From: Clostridiaceae bacterium
Lineage (GTDB): Bacteria; Bacillota; Clostridia; Lachnospirales; Lachnospiraceae
DNA: 48,921 nucleotides
Reading direction: 5' to 3'
Assembly (NCBI GenBank): GCA_009911065.1
Contig: QXWR01000038.1
Coordinates: 1 to 48,921 of the forward strand
How positions within the stretch are numbered: position 1 is the stretch's first letter; every line of letters starts with the position of its first letter. The notes below the pieces were generated by a model. It was given only the letters and a program-made list of their open reading frames with translations, searched no databases and was not told the origin of the DNA. Of the stretch, positions 17,529 to 25,228 are shown piece by piece. Position numbers and translations under genes: made by a program.

Positions 17529-18354
17529 GAATCTCTTTCAATCTCTCACAATTAACATCATCCAATTCCATTTGCTCAATCTCTTTTTCTTTCTTTAACC
17601 ATTTTCCCATATCCTTTTCTGACTGCTTTCCCATAGCATTTAATTTTTTATATTCATCATCCACTTGCCTCTTTTCCTGCTTTTTCTCCTCCAACTTCTT
17701 CATAGCCTTCTCCCGATCCGCCAAAGCTTGTTCATACTGTTCTTTTACGAAACGCTGCTTATCATCTTCTGCTTTATGATTGGATGCTTGCCGCTCTAAG
17801 GATACGAATGAACGGTTGGATGCCTTTTTCAATTGGGAAATTTCTGCGGATAAAGTTTTCTGCCTTGTTTTTAATTGTTCCAGCCTGGATTTGTTTGTAA
17901 GAAGAATTGCTGCCAGCACACCGCTAACACAAGCAGATGTTGCAATCACATGACCATGCCCAAATCTTTCAGGTCCAAAGTACTTCTCCAGTATTTTCTT
18001 ATTCATTCTAGGAAAAGACCGGTTTCCCTTTTTTACAATTCGTGTATTGCTTTCACTGACTGCCTTCATAAGAGCCTGAAATCCCTGGTAATCCTTTGCC
18101 ATCAGAATCAAATGCTTTTGTCCTTCTGATTCTTCTTCCACATAAGCTTCAACACCGACAATTGGATTGATTTCTTGCTCATTACAGGCTTTTATAAAAT
18201 CAATACATCCAGACATAACTCCATGATCTGTTAAAGCAATAGCTGGCGCACCTAATTCCTTTGCCCGTTTTACCAGTGTTTCTACTGACAATACAGAATC
18301 CCGCATTGACTGTTCCGTATGGCAGTGTAAAACTCCATATTTTATTTCACTCAT
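17416..18354 (-). CDS. dnaE: DnaE N-terminal PHP domain with coiled-coil insertion
   Basis: 5' half of the split dnaE. The PHP domain shows HCHTEQS at the N-terminus, ALTDHGVMSGCIDF, IVGVEAYVEEE and HVIATSACVSGVLAA, so its metal ligands look intact. Between that point and WYQELFGKENFY (joining the next frame at IELQYHG) lie about 110 charged residues predicted as a coiled coil (LEQLKTRQKTLSAEISQLKK ... KAMKKLEEKKQEKRQ). Ordinary DnaE has only a short loop here. I chose the ATG at 18354, preceded by GGAG and six bases; the ATG at 18366 is also open. After about 17478 the frame runs into unrelated residues and stops. Confidence 0.85.
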   Translation of the reverse strand: MSEIKYGVLHCHTEQSMRDSVLSVETLVKRAKELGAPAIALTDHGVMSGCIDFIKACNEQEINPIVGVEAYVEEESEGQKHLILMAKDYQGFQALMKAVSESNTRIVKKGNRSFPRMNKKILEKYFGPERFGHGHVIATSACVSGVLAAILLTNKSRLEQLKTRQKTLSAEISQLKKASNRSFVSLERQASNHKAEDDKQRFVKEQYEQALADREKAMKKLEEKKQEKRQVDDEYKKLNAMGKQSEKDMGKWLKKEKEIEQMELDDVNCERLKEILEREALWYQELFGKENFYNRASIPWNGSRKADYDKTI

Positions 18355-18390
18355 GATGATCTCCATTTCTTTCTATATTTTCTATTAAGA

Positions 18391-18411
18391 TAATTATGGA
18401 ATGGGAATTTT
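18391..18411 (-). promoter_or_regulatory. CATAATTA promoter candidate for dnaE
   Basis: Best-formed copy: minus-strand AATTCCCATTCCATAATTA, 36 bases before the dnaE start. No TTGACA-like box is present 17 bases upstream. Confidence 0.6.
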
Positions 18412-18440
18412 CTAAAAAAAAAGCCGCTGTATTGCGGCTT
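18412..18440 (-). terminator. Terminator after the 147-residue gene
   Basis: AAGCCGC and GCGGCTT form a perfect 7-bp stem followed on the minus strand by at least eight T, one base after the upstream gene ends and just before the dnaE promoter. Confidence 0.85.
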
Positions 18441-18441
18441 C

Positions 18442-18885
18442 TTAACTATACTCTGCAAGGCTAATTGCTATGCTTTTTAACTCCTTTTCCGATTTAACAT
18501 TCAAAATAAAGTCCAAATCCCCAGTGGCAAATTTTTTCTGCAGAAGTTCCGTCAAAACAATGTTTTTTCTTTGGGATAGCAAATATTGTTTTATCTCAAA
18601 TATATTCATAACTGCAACCGGCTTCATAAGTATTCTATCTTGCCCGTTCCTAACAAACTTTGCCTGCTGACCTTTGGATACCTCTGGTATAATTTCTTTT
18701 GCCTTGGATGAATCAGGATCTTTCGTTTCCATTGGTAATGGTTCGCTTAAATGCTGAATAGGCGGCACATTTCCACCTATAATTGACAGAAGCATTTGTT
18801 CCATAGATTCCGTTGGATGATCTACAATTACAATCAAACGACTTTTACTATCCCGATATGCTTTGATTGTTGTTAAATTTTCCAT
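18442..18885 (-). CDS. Uncharacterised 147-residue protein
   Basis: The start at 18885 follows AAAGGAGATTAT; the frame is open to 18912. The N-terminus is a small alpha/beta segment (TTIKAYRDSKSRLIVIVDHP), the middle is linker-like, and the C-terminus is basic and amphipathic (RNGQDRILMKPVAVMNIFEI, then a helix). No family recognised. Unlike most genes here it has a σA-like promoter (19110-19137), with a TTATCCGCA box about 30 bases further upstream. Confidence 0.55.
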   Translation of the reverse strand: MENLTTIKAYRDSKSRLIVIVDHPTESMEQMLLSIIGGNVPPIQHLSEPLPMETKDPDSSKAKEIIPEVSKGQQAKFVRNGQDRILMKPVAVMNIFEIKQYLLSQRKNIVLTELLQKKFATGDLDFILNVKSEKELKSIAISLAEYS

Positions 18886-19109
18886 ATAATCTCCTTTTCT
18901 GTTATCAAGCATTTGCCGTGGTATTGATGATTTTAGAAAAATTGAACTTTAAAACACTGGTAAAATCATCCCCTTTTGCATGTCTGTTTTTCTCTGACTA
19001 TGTAAAAACATGGTCTCCATATTCATCAGTAATAGTATGGAAAGGAACTTGTCCTTATAAAACCAAAAATTAGTCTGTGGAAATCCTCTCTCATACAAAC
19101 CATTATTCG

Positions 19110-19137
19110 ATTATAGCTGCAATACCTCCCACTGCAA
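19110..19137 (-). promoter_or_regulatory. σA-type promoter
   Basis: Minus-strand TTGCAG, 16-base spacer, TATAAT. It lies about 225 bases before the 147-residue gene. The leader in between could encode short peptides but nothing convincing. Confidence 0.5.
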
Positions 19138-19167
19138 ACCATATGGCGCCCCTTCTTTCTTTTTTTC

Positions 19168-19176
19168 TGCGGATAA
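19168..19176 (-). promoter_or_regulatory. TTATCCGCA box
   Basis: Exact copy of the nonamer, 30 bases upstream of the σA-type promoter at 19110-19137, in the same orientation as the other copies. Confidence 0.35.
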
Positions 19177-19227
19177 GGTTTTTATACCTTTTATTTCGCT
19201 CCTCTCGTTAATTCCTAAACAATCCAA

Positions 19228-19479
19228 TTATCCCCTTTCATGGTGTAATCGTTCCTGTGGTTCTATATCCGAAATTCGAAATCGCGCACCAACACATGTC
19301 TTGCGCTCTACCACCATATTACCGAATTGAAACCATTTTTCAGCCAAAGGACTTTCACTCATAAGCTCATTCTTTTTCCTGATAATAAATTCTTTGGCAC
19401 TGTTCTTGCTTTCTATTTCAATAGAACCATGAATCCTACTGCCCTGTTGTAAGTACACATCACACAGTACTTGTACCAT
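19228..19479 (-). CDS. Uncharacterised 83-residue protein
   Basis: Small protein with a beta-rich N-terminus (VQVLCDVYLQQGSRIHGSIE), a helix, and a C-terminal ARFRISDIEPQERL. That last motif is close to RFRISGIGDEEQ in the 76-residue protein at 20931, so the two may be distant paralogues. It has a CATAATTA promoter 31 bases upstream. Function unknown. Confidence 0.55.
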   Translation of the reverse strand: MVQVLCDVYLQQGSRIHGSIEIESKNSAKEFIIRKKNELMSESPLAEKWFQFGNMVVERKTCVGARFRISDIEPQERLHHERG

Positions 19480-19510
19480 TTTCCTATCTCCCTTCGGTTT
19501 TTATCTATAT

Positions 19511-19531
19511 TAATTATGAAATGAAAATAAA
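19511..19531 (-). promoter_or_regulatory. CATAATTA promoter candidate
   Basis: Minus-strand TTTATTTTCATTTCATAATTA, 31 bases before the 83-residue gene. Confidence 0.5.
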
Positions 19532-19551
19532 CAAAATTATTTTTTGAAAGC

Positions 19552-19594
19552 AAAAAAGACGCATGGTTTACAATTTATGGTTCCATACGTCTTT
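19552..19594 (-). terminator. Terminator downstream of the sigma gene
   Basis: AAAGACGCATGG and CCATACGTCTTT pair with one mismatch around a 16-base loop, followed by T on the minus strand. A second hairpin with AGCAGCAT/ATGCTGCT arms lies at 19706-19731. Confidence 0.7.
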
Positions 19595-19705
19595 CCATAG
19601 TTATAGATGATAAATTCTTCTTTAATTTTCTGTCTGGATGGAGCACTAGATCTTCTGACACAATTTGACCAACATATATCCTACTCTTTTCGTTGAGCTA
19701 GAAAA

Positions 19706-19731
19706 TAGCAGCATCCTTTCGAATGCTGCTA
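19706..19731 (-). terminator. Second hairpin after the sigma gene
   Basis: Nine-bp stem (TAGCAGCAT/ATGCTGCTA) followed on the minus strand by TTTTC. Confidence 0.55.
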
Positions 19732-19833
19732 TATCAAACCCTATCCCAATATTTCTTTTAATTTCTTGCTTCCCTTTTTCTTTCCTTTCCATTCTATCAT
19801 ATAGCTTCCCCAACAATTCCCTGTCTAATCGTT

Positions 19834-20862
19834 TTATCCAGCATATCCAAGAAGCTGTTTGGAATACCTTGAATTTCGCAGTTTTTTAATTGCTTTTTTC
19901 TCTATTTGTCTAATTCGTTCTCTTGATAAGCGGAAAATGCCCCCTATTTCTTCCAGAGTCATAGGACATCCGCCATTTAATCCATAACGGTAACACAAAA
20001 TCTCTCTTTCTCTCGGTTCAAGACGATTGAGAACAGCCTTGACATCTTCTGCTATGGCGCTCTCCATAGTTGCTTGTTCTGGTGTCATTCCATTCTCATC
20101 AGCAATAAAATCCCCCATAGAATTGTCTTGATCTTCACCAATAGGAGTATCCAAAGAAAGGAACTGCACAAAACACATCTGAATTTGCGCAACCTCATTT
20201 TTTGTCCATCCAACCTCTTTAGCAATTTCGCCATCCGACGGGCATCTTCCAAGCTTTGCTTTAAGTTCGTTGGTGACTTCCTTAAATCTTCTCATTCTTT
20301 CTAGCATATGTGCAGGAATCCGAATATATCTGGACTTCTCCACTATCGCATCTTGAATAGATTGTTTGATCCACCATGTTGCATAAGTGCTGAACTTATA
20401 TCCTTTTCTGTAATCAAACTTGTCAATTGCCCGCAGCAGACCTATATTCCCTTCCTGAATTAAATCCAAAAAACTCATACCATTTACACAATATCTCTTA
20501 GCAATATTGACAACAAGACGAAGATTTGATTCTGCCAAACGTTTCGCTGCCTCTTTATCGCCACGATCCTTTTGAATTGCTAACTCCATTTCCTTTTCTG
20601 GTGTCAACAGCGGATATTGAGCCATTTCGTTTAAATATATTTTTACAGAATCTGGCATATGGCCTTCCATGTTCCCATACAAATCTATCTCATTCCAATC
20701 CTTTGACCATTCTTTATCATCTTCATCCATCCACTCATCCTCCCCCAAAAAGGAGTTTTTGCAAGATACATCTGCAAAAACAGGCTCCATTTTAATCCCT
20801 GATTCGGATTTTTCTGAAAAATATATTCCTTCGAGCAATGGATTGTTTTTCATCTGCTTCAT
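19834..20862 (-). CDS. RpoD-like sigma-70 factor with altered -10 reading helix
   Basis: The 342-residue protein has σ regions 1.2, 2, 3 and 4: [16 protein letters not shown], region 2 ([35 protein letters not shown]...), region 3 and a C-terminal HTH ([20 protein letters not shown]). A short acidic N-terminus replaces region 1.1. In region 2.4 the sequence reads [15 protein letters not shown]163, W164 and Q167 match E. coli W433, W434 and Q437, but the position of T440 is Q170, and the following Arg is Asp. Q437 and T440 are the residues known to read the first base of the -10 box. It is therefore a good candidate for the factor reading CATAAT boxes here. The second ATG (20853) also has a good ribosome site. 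Confidence 0.9.
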   Translation of the reverse strand: MKQMKNNPLLEGIYFSEKSESGIKMEPVFADVSCKNSFLGEDEWMDEDDKEWSKDWNEIDLYGNMEGHMPDSVKIYLNEMAQYPLLTPEKEMELAIQKDRGDKEAAKRLAESNLRLVVNIAKRYCVNGMSFLDLIQEGNIGLLRAIDKFDYRKGYKFSTYATWWIKQSIQDAIVEKSRYIRIPAHMLERMRRFKEVTNELKAKLGRCPSDGEIAKEVGWTKNEVAQIQMCFVQFLSLDTPIGEDQDNSMGDFIADENGMTPEQATMESAIAEDVKAVLNRLEPREREILCYRYGLNGGCPMTLEEIGGIFRLSRERIRQIEKKAIKKLRNSRYSKQLLGYAG

Positions 20863-20930
20863 CCTTTTCCCTCACATTCTTCTCTTTTCCACTATAATGT
20901 AGCTTCCTTTTCCGATCTTCTTGTATTCTC

Positions 20931-21161
20931 CTAATTTGTTTTGTCCAGCAAAACTTGAATGACATCCTGTTCTTCATCTCCGATTCCTGATATTCGAAAC
21001 CTAATATCTGTTTCTGGAATAACAAATTCCAAAGTCCTCATTCCGTGGTATTTAAGTAAAATAGAGATTGCCTCACTTACTGTAGTTTCCGGCACTCTTA
21101 TCTTTCCAGAACTTCTCTGGCATTTCTGATTCCTTATATTCCTCTTTTTCCACAATTTCAT
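20931..21161 (-). CDS. Uncharacterised 76-residue protein upstream of sigma
   Basis: Basic N-terminus, then a compact alpha/beta part (TTVSEAISILLKYHGMRTLE, VIPETDIRFRISGIGDEEQD). It shares an RFRISxI motif with the 83-residue protein at 19228. It lies 68 bases upstream of the sigma gene and may be co-transcribed with it, so a regulatory role on sigma is possible but unproven. GGGGTG precedes the ATG. Confidence 0.5.
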   Translation of the reverse strand: MKLWKKRNIRNQKCQRSSGKIRVPETTVSEAISILLKYHGMRTLEFVIPETDIRFRISGIGDEEQDVIQVLLDKTN

Positions 21162-21189
21162 ATTTCACCCCATTTATTGTCACATATTA

Positions 21190-21333
21190 TTACTGTTCTT
21201 CCGTTATCCCACTGGCTTGTATATTTAACAAGAATGCAGCCATCCGCATAGCTTCAACCAATACCTGTTGAAACCCTATTTGTTGACATGGCATTTTCAG
21301 CTAATGTATCCCGCCACAGCATTTACACCTCAT
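21190..21333 (-). pseudogene. Possible Cys-rich small ORF broken by TAG
   Basis: A frame starting MRCKCCGGIH, preceded by GGAAG, meets TAG at codon 11 and then continues open for 36 codons (PCQQIGFQQVLVEAMRMAAF ... ASGITEEQ). The two parts together resemble a short zinc-ribbon followed by a helix. Either a damaged small gene or chance. Confidence 0.25.
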
Positions 21334-21431
21334 CTTCCTTTTCCCTTGTTTTGGAAATTGAAAACCACTCCACACCCCATCTTAGGTAGATGTGAAAAAT
21401 ACAATTGGGATTCTCTTTCATATGTTGTCTT

Positions 21432-21785
21432 CTACTGATACGCAAACCAAACTTTAACTCCATGAAATTCATAAATGTTATCTTCATGCTCTCTTTTTAC
21501 ATCATCCACAATTTTTTGGATAAAATCCTGAAATTCCCAAAGCAGCCCCTGATTTTCCCATATCTCATAAATCTCAGAATCAAACAAAAAATAGGCTCCT
21601 GTATTTTTTCCATCCACACGCATCATATCAAAGAAGTATCCGCTAAAATGTGCATACATTTGATCAAAACCTTCTTTGATGATAGAATCTTCTCCGGGAA
21701 ACTGTAATCCACAAATAGGAAATTGTTCCGGCTTTCCATCTTGCAAGTGATTCACAGCTTTCCTCTCTTTCCCTTTCCAATCCAT
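21432..21785 (-). CDS. Uncharacterised 117-residue protein
   Basis: Acidic soluble protein with many aromatic residues (FDQMYAHFSGYFFDMMRVDG, SEIYEIWENQGLLWEFQDFI). No recognised family. Single gene with a CATAATTA promoter at 21877, 91 bases upstream. Confidence 0.55.
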   Translation of the reverse strand: MDWKGKERKAVNHLQDGKPEQFPICGLQFPGEDSIIKEGFDQMYAHFSGYFFDMMRVDGKNTGAYFLFDSEIYEIWENQGLLWEFQDFIQKIVDDVKREHEDNIYEFHGVKVWFAYQ

Positions 21786-21876
21786 ATTTTTCCTTTCCCC
21801 ATATCTTTGAATATAATTTTCTGGTTTGTTTTATTCTCCATCTTGAAATTGACTTGATTCCTTTATCTTTTCAGAA

Positions 21877-21897
21877 TAATTATGACATCGGATATTT
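21877..21897 (-). promoter_or_regulatory. CATAATTA promoter candidate
   Basis: Minus-strand AAATATCCGATGTCATAATTA, 91 bases before the 117-residue gene. Confidence 0.5.
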
Positions 21898-21906
21898 AGA
21901 TATAAG

Positions 21907-21932
21907 AAAAGAGTGCAGCAATTCAGCCGCAC
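21907..21932 (-). terminator. Terminator after the Uma2 gene
   Basis: GTGCGGC and GCTGCAC pair on the minus strand and are followed by TCTTTTCTT. Confidence 0.65.
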
Positions 21933-22021
21933 CCTTATCGGAAACTATGGTTTTATATAAATTGGTACAAAATCTATATGGACACTATTGCAAACACCAA
22001 TTGTATTGTTATGATCCAAAA

Positions 22022-22570
22022 TCATTCATTTGCAAATATTGCAAGCCGGATTCTAAAATCCTCAAATATTCCTATCGCAACATCTTCCCAAAAAGAATAT
22101 TGTTCCATGATTTCCTGCTCAAACTTGTATACAATCACATGCTTCTTTGTTGGATCAACAATCCAGTACTCTCTCACTCCGGCATTACGGTACAGGAAAA
22201 GTTTCTTAAAGTAATCCATCTGTTTACTTCCAGGTGAAACAATCTCAATTACCCAATCAGGAGCGCCTTGACAGCCTCTTTCATCTAGTTTAGAAGAATC
22301 ACAAATAACGGAAATGTCAGGTTCCAGATAAGTAGTATCATCCTCATTTAAAAACACTGCAAATGGAGCTGCATATACCTCACAGCTTCCCCCATTCTTT
22401 TTAATGTGATTGTAAATCTCATTGTGTAAATAGCTGGAAATTCTCTGGTGAGTTCTGCTTGGCGGAGCCATATCATAAATCTGTCCATCAATCAGTTCTG
22501 CCCGCTCTCCATCTGGCAATGCATAGATATCCTCAATCGTATGATATTCTTTTCTTCTCAAAGCCTCCAT
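22022..22570 (-). CDS. Uma2-family (DUF820) putative endonuclease
   Basis: The 182-residue protein matches Uma2/PD-(D/E)XK proteins: ERAELIDGQIYDMAPPSRTHQ near the N-terminus, YLEPDISVICDSSKLDERGC (Asp of the core), APDWVIEIVSPGSKQMDY (E-x-V) and YRNAGVREYWIVDP. These are presumed nucleases expanded in cyanobacteria and Clostridia and often found in mobile DNA. A σA-like TATAAT near 22600 lies upstream rather than a CATAATTA box, so it may be cargo. Whether it cuts DNA is not known. Confidence 0.85.
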   Translation of the reverse strand: MEALRRKEYHTIEDIYALPDGERAELIDGQIYDMAPPSRTHQRISSYLHNEIYNHIKKNGGSCEVYAAPFAVFLNEDDTTYLEPDISVICDSSKLDERGCQGAPDWVIEIVSPGSKQMDYFKKLFLYRNAGVREYWIVDPTKKHVIVYKFEQEIMEQYSFWEDVAIGIFEDFRIRLAIFANE

Positions 22571-22676
22571 GCCTTTTCTCCTCTCTTTCAGATATTATAA
22601 ATCATCTTCTGAAAACACACAACTTTTTTATTCGTTTCCATATAGTTGAAGAACGCAATTTTACCCAATCGTTGCT

Positions 22677-22695
22677 GTTCACAGGCCCTGTGAAC
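22677..22695. repeat. Perfect palindrome GTTCACAGG-C-CCTGTGAAC
   Basis: Nine-bp arms around one base. First of three inverted repeats packed between the Uma2 and methyltransferase genes. Confidence 0.8.
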
Positions 22696-22701
22696 GTAAC
22701 C

Positions 22702-22744
22702 GCATATGCCCATTTAAAATCGCCTGCGGCGATGGGGCATATGG
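22702..22744. repeat. Inverted repeat with CATATGCCCAT arms
   Basis: Outer arms CATATGCCC/GGGCATATG enclose an inner ATCGCC-TGC-GGCGAT hairpin, giving a cruciform-like structure. Confidence 0.75.
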
Positions 22745-22770
22745 CTTTGACCCTCGTAACGGTACTGGCC

Positions 22771-22800
22771 CATGGCTAATCAGCGAAGTGATTAGCCATG
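22771..22800 (-). terminator. 12-bp perfect hairpin over the methyltransferase stop
   Basis: CATGGCTAATCA and TGATTAGCCATG form a perfect stem with a six-base loop; the gene stop codon is inside one arm. No T run follows, so it could be an mRNA-end protector or a repeat element rather than a classic terminator. Confidence 0.6.
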
Positions 22801-23700
22801 ATGTGAACACCCAATCTTCCAAGATCCGTCCTGTGTTTGTGAGAAAAGATCATACCGCTGAAGAGTCTGCCGAACCTTCTCTTTCCAATGGGAATTTGAT
22901 GCGCACCTTTTATGTCCTTCTATTCGCTGATATAGTTCCTGTAATGGAAGAGGTTTTCCTTCATCCTCCATAAAAGCTGCAATAACATCTCTCCAGATTG
23001 GAGTCGATACATCCCGCATATCCAAAGAGTACTTTTTCGCCATGGATATGGGGATAATTGTGGCAGCATCTTTCCTCACCACCATAACATATTCATGGCA
23101 AATTGGTACGAAATTCGTGTTAGCATAATTCCGGGAATCGGATTTGCAGTTATGCTCCATCTTAACAAGGATCTGCTCTAAGGTACCTGGCTTTGCAATA
23201 TCGCAAAGCATTGAGTAAAGCCTTCCCTTTTGTTTCCAATCCCCCATCAAAACAAACATGCGGCCACCCTTTTCCAGAGATGAGAACTGCTTCAGCATAC
23301 AATAATTCATCTTCTTTACGAAATCATCCCAATTCCTGGCTCTGGATAAATCATTTACTCTCGGATCAAAGCCATACTGATTGATAATATCTTGAGCCTT
23401 ATACATTTGATCACTATAAATTATCATACCTCCATATGGCGGATGCCAAAAAAGATTCTGTGGACGTTCTGGTATGTCCATGGTCATCATATCAAACCCA
23501 CGGTTCAAGTCCAAAAAAGTGCCTGGAACTCCCGTCTCATTACATACGTCTTCTGTTGTGCCGCTGCCAACCATATAATCGGAAAGCCCCTTAATATTAT
23601 ATTGATCAATTAAATCCTTAATAAGCCATCCAGAACAGTTTCCTCTATAACGGTTATTTCCATACTTTCCTCTGTCCGGATAACTGACTACACTTTTCAT
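22792..23700 (-). CDS. Orphan DNA adenine/cytosine-N4 methyltransferase
   Basis: The 302-residue protein has a SAM site-like LSDYMVGSGTTEDVC (residues about 39-53) and a catalytic HPPYGG (variant of D/N-PPY) within QNLFWHPPYGGMIIY. A C-terminal winged-helix-like domain (PIWRDVIAAFMEDEGKPLPL...) may help bind DNA. FxGxG comes before the PPY motif. No restriction enzyme is adjacent, so it is probably an orphan enzyme protecting the element or marking it for regulation. Only a weak ACATAACT box lies about 45 bases upstream. The target site cannot be read from sequence. Confidence 0.8.
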   Translation of the reverse strand: MKSVVSYPDRGKYGNNRYRGNCSGWLIKDLIDQYNIKGLSDYMVGSGTTEDVCNETGVPGTFLDLNRGFDMMTMDIPERPQNLFWHPPYGGMIIYSDQMYKAQDIINQYGFDPRVNDLSRARNWDDFVKKMNYCMLKQFSSLEKGGRMFVLMGDWKQKGRLYSMLCDIAKPGTLEQILVKMEHNCKSDSRNYANTNFVPICHEYVMVVRKDAATIIPISMAKKYSLDMRDVSTPIWRDVIAAFMEDEGKPLPLQELYQRIEGHKRCASNSHWKEKVRQTLQRYDLFSQTQDGSWKIGCSHHG

Positions 23701-23796
23701 AAACCGTTTTTTCCTCTTTTCTTTCCGTATTTTTTAATCCATTCAGTTATGTTCCAAGTTCTTTCCATCAAATACCCATGCGGATACGACACTTGC

Positions 23797-24015
23797 TCAT
23801 TGTTCGAGAAGATAAATATCCTTGATATGAATTTCTGGCTGGCCTGGGATTTTCCACTTTAAAGTTTCTGTACGACAATATGGACAAAGATCCGTTCCAA
23901 TATCCACAAGCATCGTTTGCCCACAATTGACGCAAACAACATAATCGCCGTATTCCAATGACGAATTTTCTTTCGTAATCCCATTAAGAATAGATGTACC
24001 GATTTTGAGATCCAT
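23797..24015 (-). CDS. Small zinc-ribbon protein (72 residues)
   Basis: Two CxxC knuckles, CVNCGQ near residue 28 and CPYCRTE near 45, form a classic four-Cys zinc ribbon. A short beta strand and IHIKDIYLLEQ follow. Such small ribbons often bind nucleic acid or stabilise partner proteins. CATAATTT promoter candidate 44 bases upstream. No specific family recognised. Confidence 0.6.
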   Translation of the reverse strand: MDLKIGTSILNGITKENSSLEYGDYVVCVNCGQTMLVDIGTDLCPYCRTETLKWKIPGQPEIHIKDIYLLEQ

Positions 24016-24059
24016 ATTTTTCCCCTTTCCTCCATAACTTTTTATTTTCTATTTCAAAT

Positions 24060-24080
24060 AAATTATGGATGGTAATATAG
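24060..24080 (-). promoter_or_regulatory. CATAATTT promoter candidate
   Basis: Minus-strand ATATTACCATCCATAATTT, 44 bases before the zinc-ribbon gene. Confidence 0.5.
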
Positions 24081-24175
24081 GGACTTGATTCGTATTATTC
24101 TATTTTTGTCATTATAAATGGTCAATTACCCCATTTAAACTTTAAAGAATAACAGAACTATTTTTATCCAAAGTA

Positions 24176-24200
24176 TAAAGAAGCCACATTTTGCGGCCTC
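24176..24200 (-). terminator. Terminator after the TGA-split gene
   Basis: GAGGCCGC and GTGGCTTC pair (with G-T pairs) on the minus strand, followed by TTT. Confidence 0.6.
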
Positions 24201-24256
24201 TTTCCAAAAATAAATTCTATAACAGTCAGTCTAGTACGGACTTCGCTTTTTCTTTT

Positions 24257-24577
24257 CTATACTATTTTTAGCATTTCCAATTTATCTGTGTGTTTTCCTT
24301 TCCCAAATGCCTCATCAGCCAATTCCATCAAAGGATCTACGGTTTCTGTATAATATCCCCAAACAGAATCCGCTTCTTCCCAGCCATGTTCTTCCGAAAA
24401 TATTTCTTCAATATAACCATAAACTTCCCCCCTTAAATATTGATCATACAGTTTCACTTCAGATTCCAGATTTATTCTTGCAAGCTGTACCCATTGTGAT
24501 TTTGTCCTTCTTTTTCCTCCTCGAATTGCTTTAATCCTCTCAATTGTGGTCCATATATAACCGATCTGGCCGGAATC
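24257..24577 (-). pseudogene. 3' part of the gene split by an in-frame TGA
   Basis: Directly after the TGA at 24578-24580, the same frame is open for 106 codons: DSGQIGYIWTTIERIKAIRG, then a basic helix, then YDQYLRGEVYGYIEEIFSEE and a Trp-rich end (DSVWGYYTETVDPL). No ATG occurs before a GTG at 24457. From memory, related uncharacterised element proteins read CPWDSGQxGYI without a break, so the TGA seems to replace a Trp codon. Translation could restart at the GTG, but no good ribosome site lies before it. The terminator at 24176-24200 follows this part, not the TGA, which supports the view that the two parts are one gene. Confidence 0.6.
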
Positions 24578-25093
24578 TCAGGGGCATATAAATCCGGATG
24601 TATTCATAGTAAGTCCGCTATGATCATATAAATAAAGCGGAAGGATAATTAATTCTTTACCTGCTATTGCCTGTAAATCTTTAATCGTAATCCCTTCCAT
24701 TAACTCATCCTCTAACATCTCAAGATCTGGATCAGACAAAATAAGATTATATTTTTCTATCATACCCATAAAACTATAAGCACCCCATATTTCCCAACTT
24801 CGGTTATGGCGGTTATATTTGAGATCCATATTTGCATTTCCACTCTTAACATATTCATGAATCTTTCTCATTGGAATATTAAGTTCCCTAAATACTGCGC
24901 GTTTCAATCCATCCAGATCTTTATAATCTGTATCATCACCCAAAATATATGTCCTATGCATACAAAACATCGTTCCTATATTTCCATCCATATCTGTTCT
25001 CGGATTCCATGGCATATTATCTAACTTTACCTGCAACCGATGAAAATGATTGTCCTTATCCTTGTGGTACCGATACATATCATCCCTATTCAT
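24578..25093 (-). CDS. Uncharacterised element protein, 5' part before TGA
   Basis: The 171-residue frame includes NMDLKYNRHNRSWEIWGAYS, a helix, DLQAIAGKELIILPLYLYDH and SGLTMNTSGFICP, where it ends in TGA. The last segment matches my memory of a family common on Firmicutes plasmids and integrative elements whose next residues are WDSGQ. The downstream frame provides exactly DSGQIGYI. Function of the family is unknown. CATAATTA promoter 39 bases upstream. No other gene in this replicon needs TGA read as Trp, and Trp elsewhere is TGG, so a nonsense change is more likely than recoding. Confidence 0.65.
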   Translation of the reverse strand: MNRDDMYRYHKDKDNHFHRLQVKLDNMPWNPRTDMDGNIGTMFCMHRTYILGDDTDYKDLDGLKRAVFRELNIPMRKIHEYVKSGNANMDLKYNRHNRSWEIWGAYSFMGMIEKYNLILSDPDLEMLEDELMEGITIKDLQAIAGKELIILPLYLYDHSGLTMNTSGFICP

Positions 25094-25132
25094 AATTATC
25101 TCCTTCTCTCATATGTCTTTTTATATTCGATA

Positions 25133-25153
25133 TAATTATGGGAAGGGATTATA
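25133..25153 (-). promoter_or_regulatory. CATAATTA promoter candidate
   Basis: Minus-strand ATAATCCCTTCCCATAATTA, 39 bases before the gene at 25093. Confidence 0.55.
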
Positions 25154-25186
25154 AAATGGAATATATCTATTGGGCTGGATCTTATT

Positions 25187-25213
25187 TATAGTAAGAAATG
25201 TGTTTTTACTATA
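25187..25213 (-). terminator. Hairpin after the abiH-like gene
   Basis: TATAGTAA/TTACTATA 8-bp stem starting 16 bases past the stop; the following bases are AT-rich but not a T run. Confidence 0.45.
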
Positions 25214-25228
25214 CAAAGTTTCATAATA

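Noticed and set aside
22677..22800. CRISPR array
   Set aside because: The repeats are inverted and of different sequence, with no regular spacers and no cas genes.
24050..24150. Replication origin based on AT-rich intergenic DNA
   Set aside because: Similar AT-rich gaps occur at every promoter here, no cluster of DnaA boxes or iterons is seen, and no replication initiator gene is adjacent.
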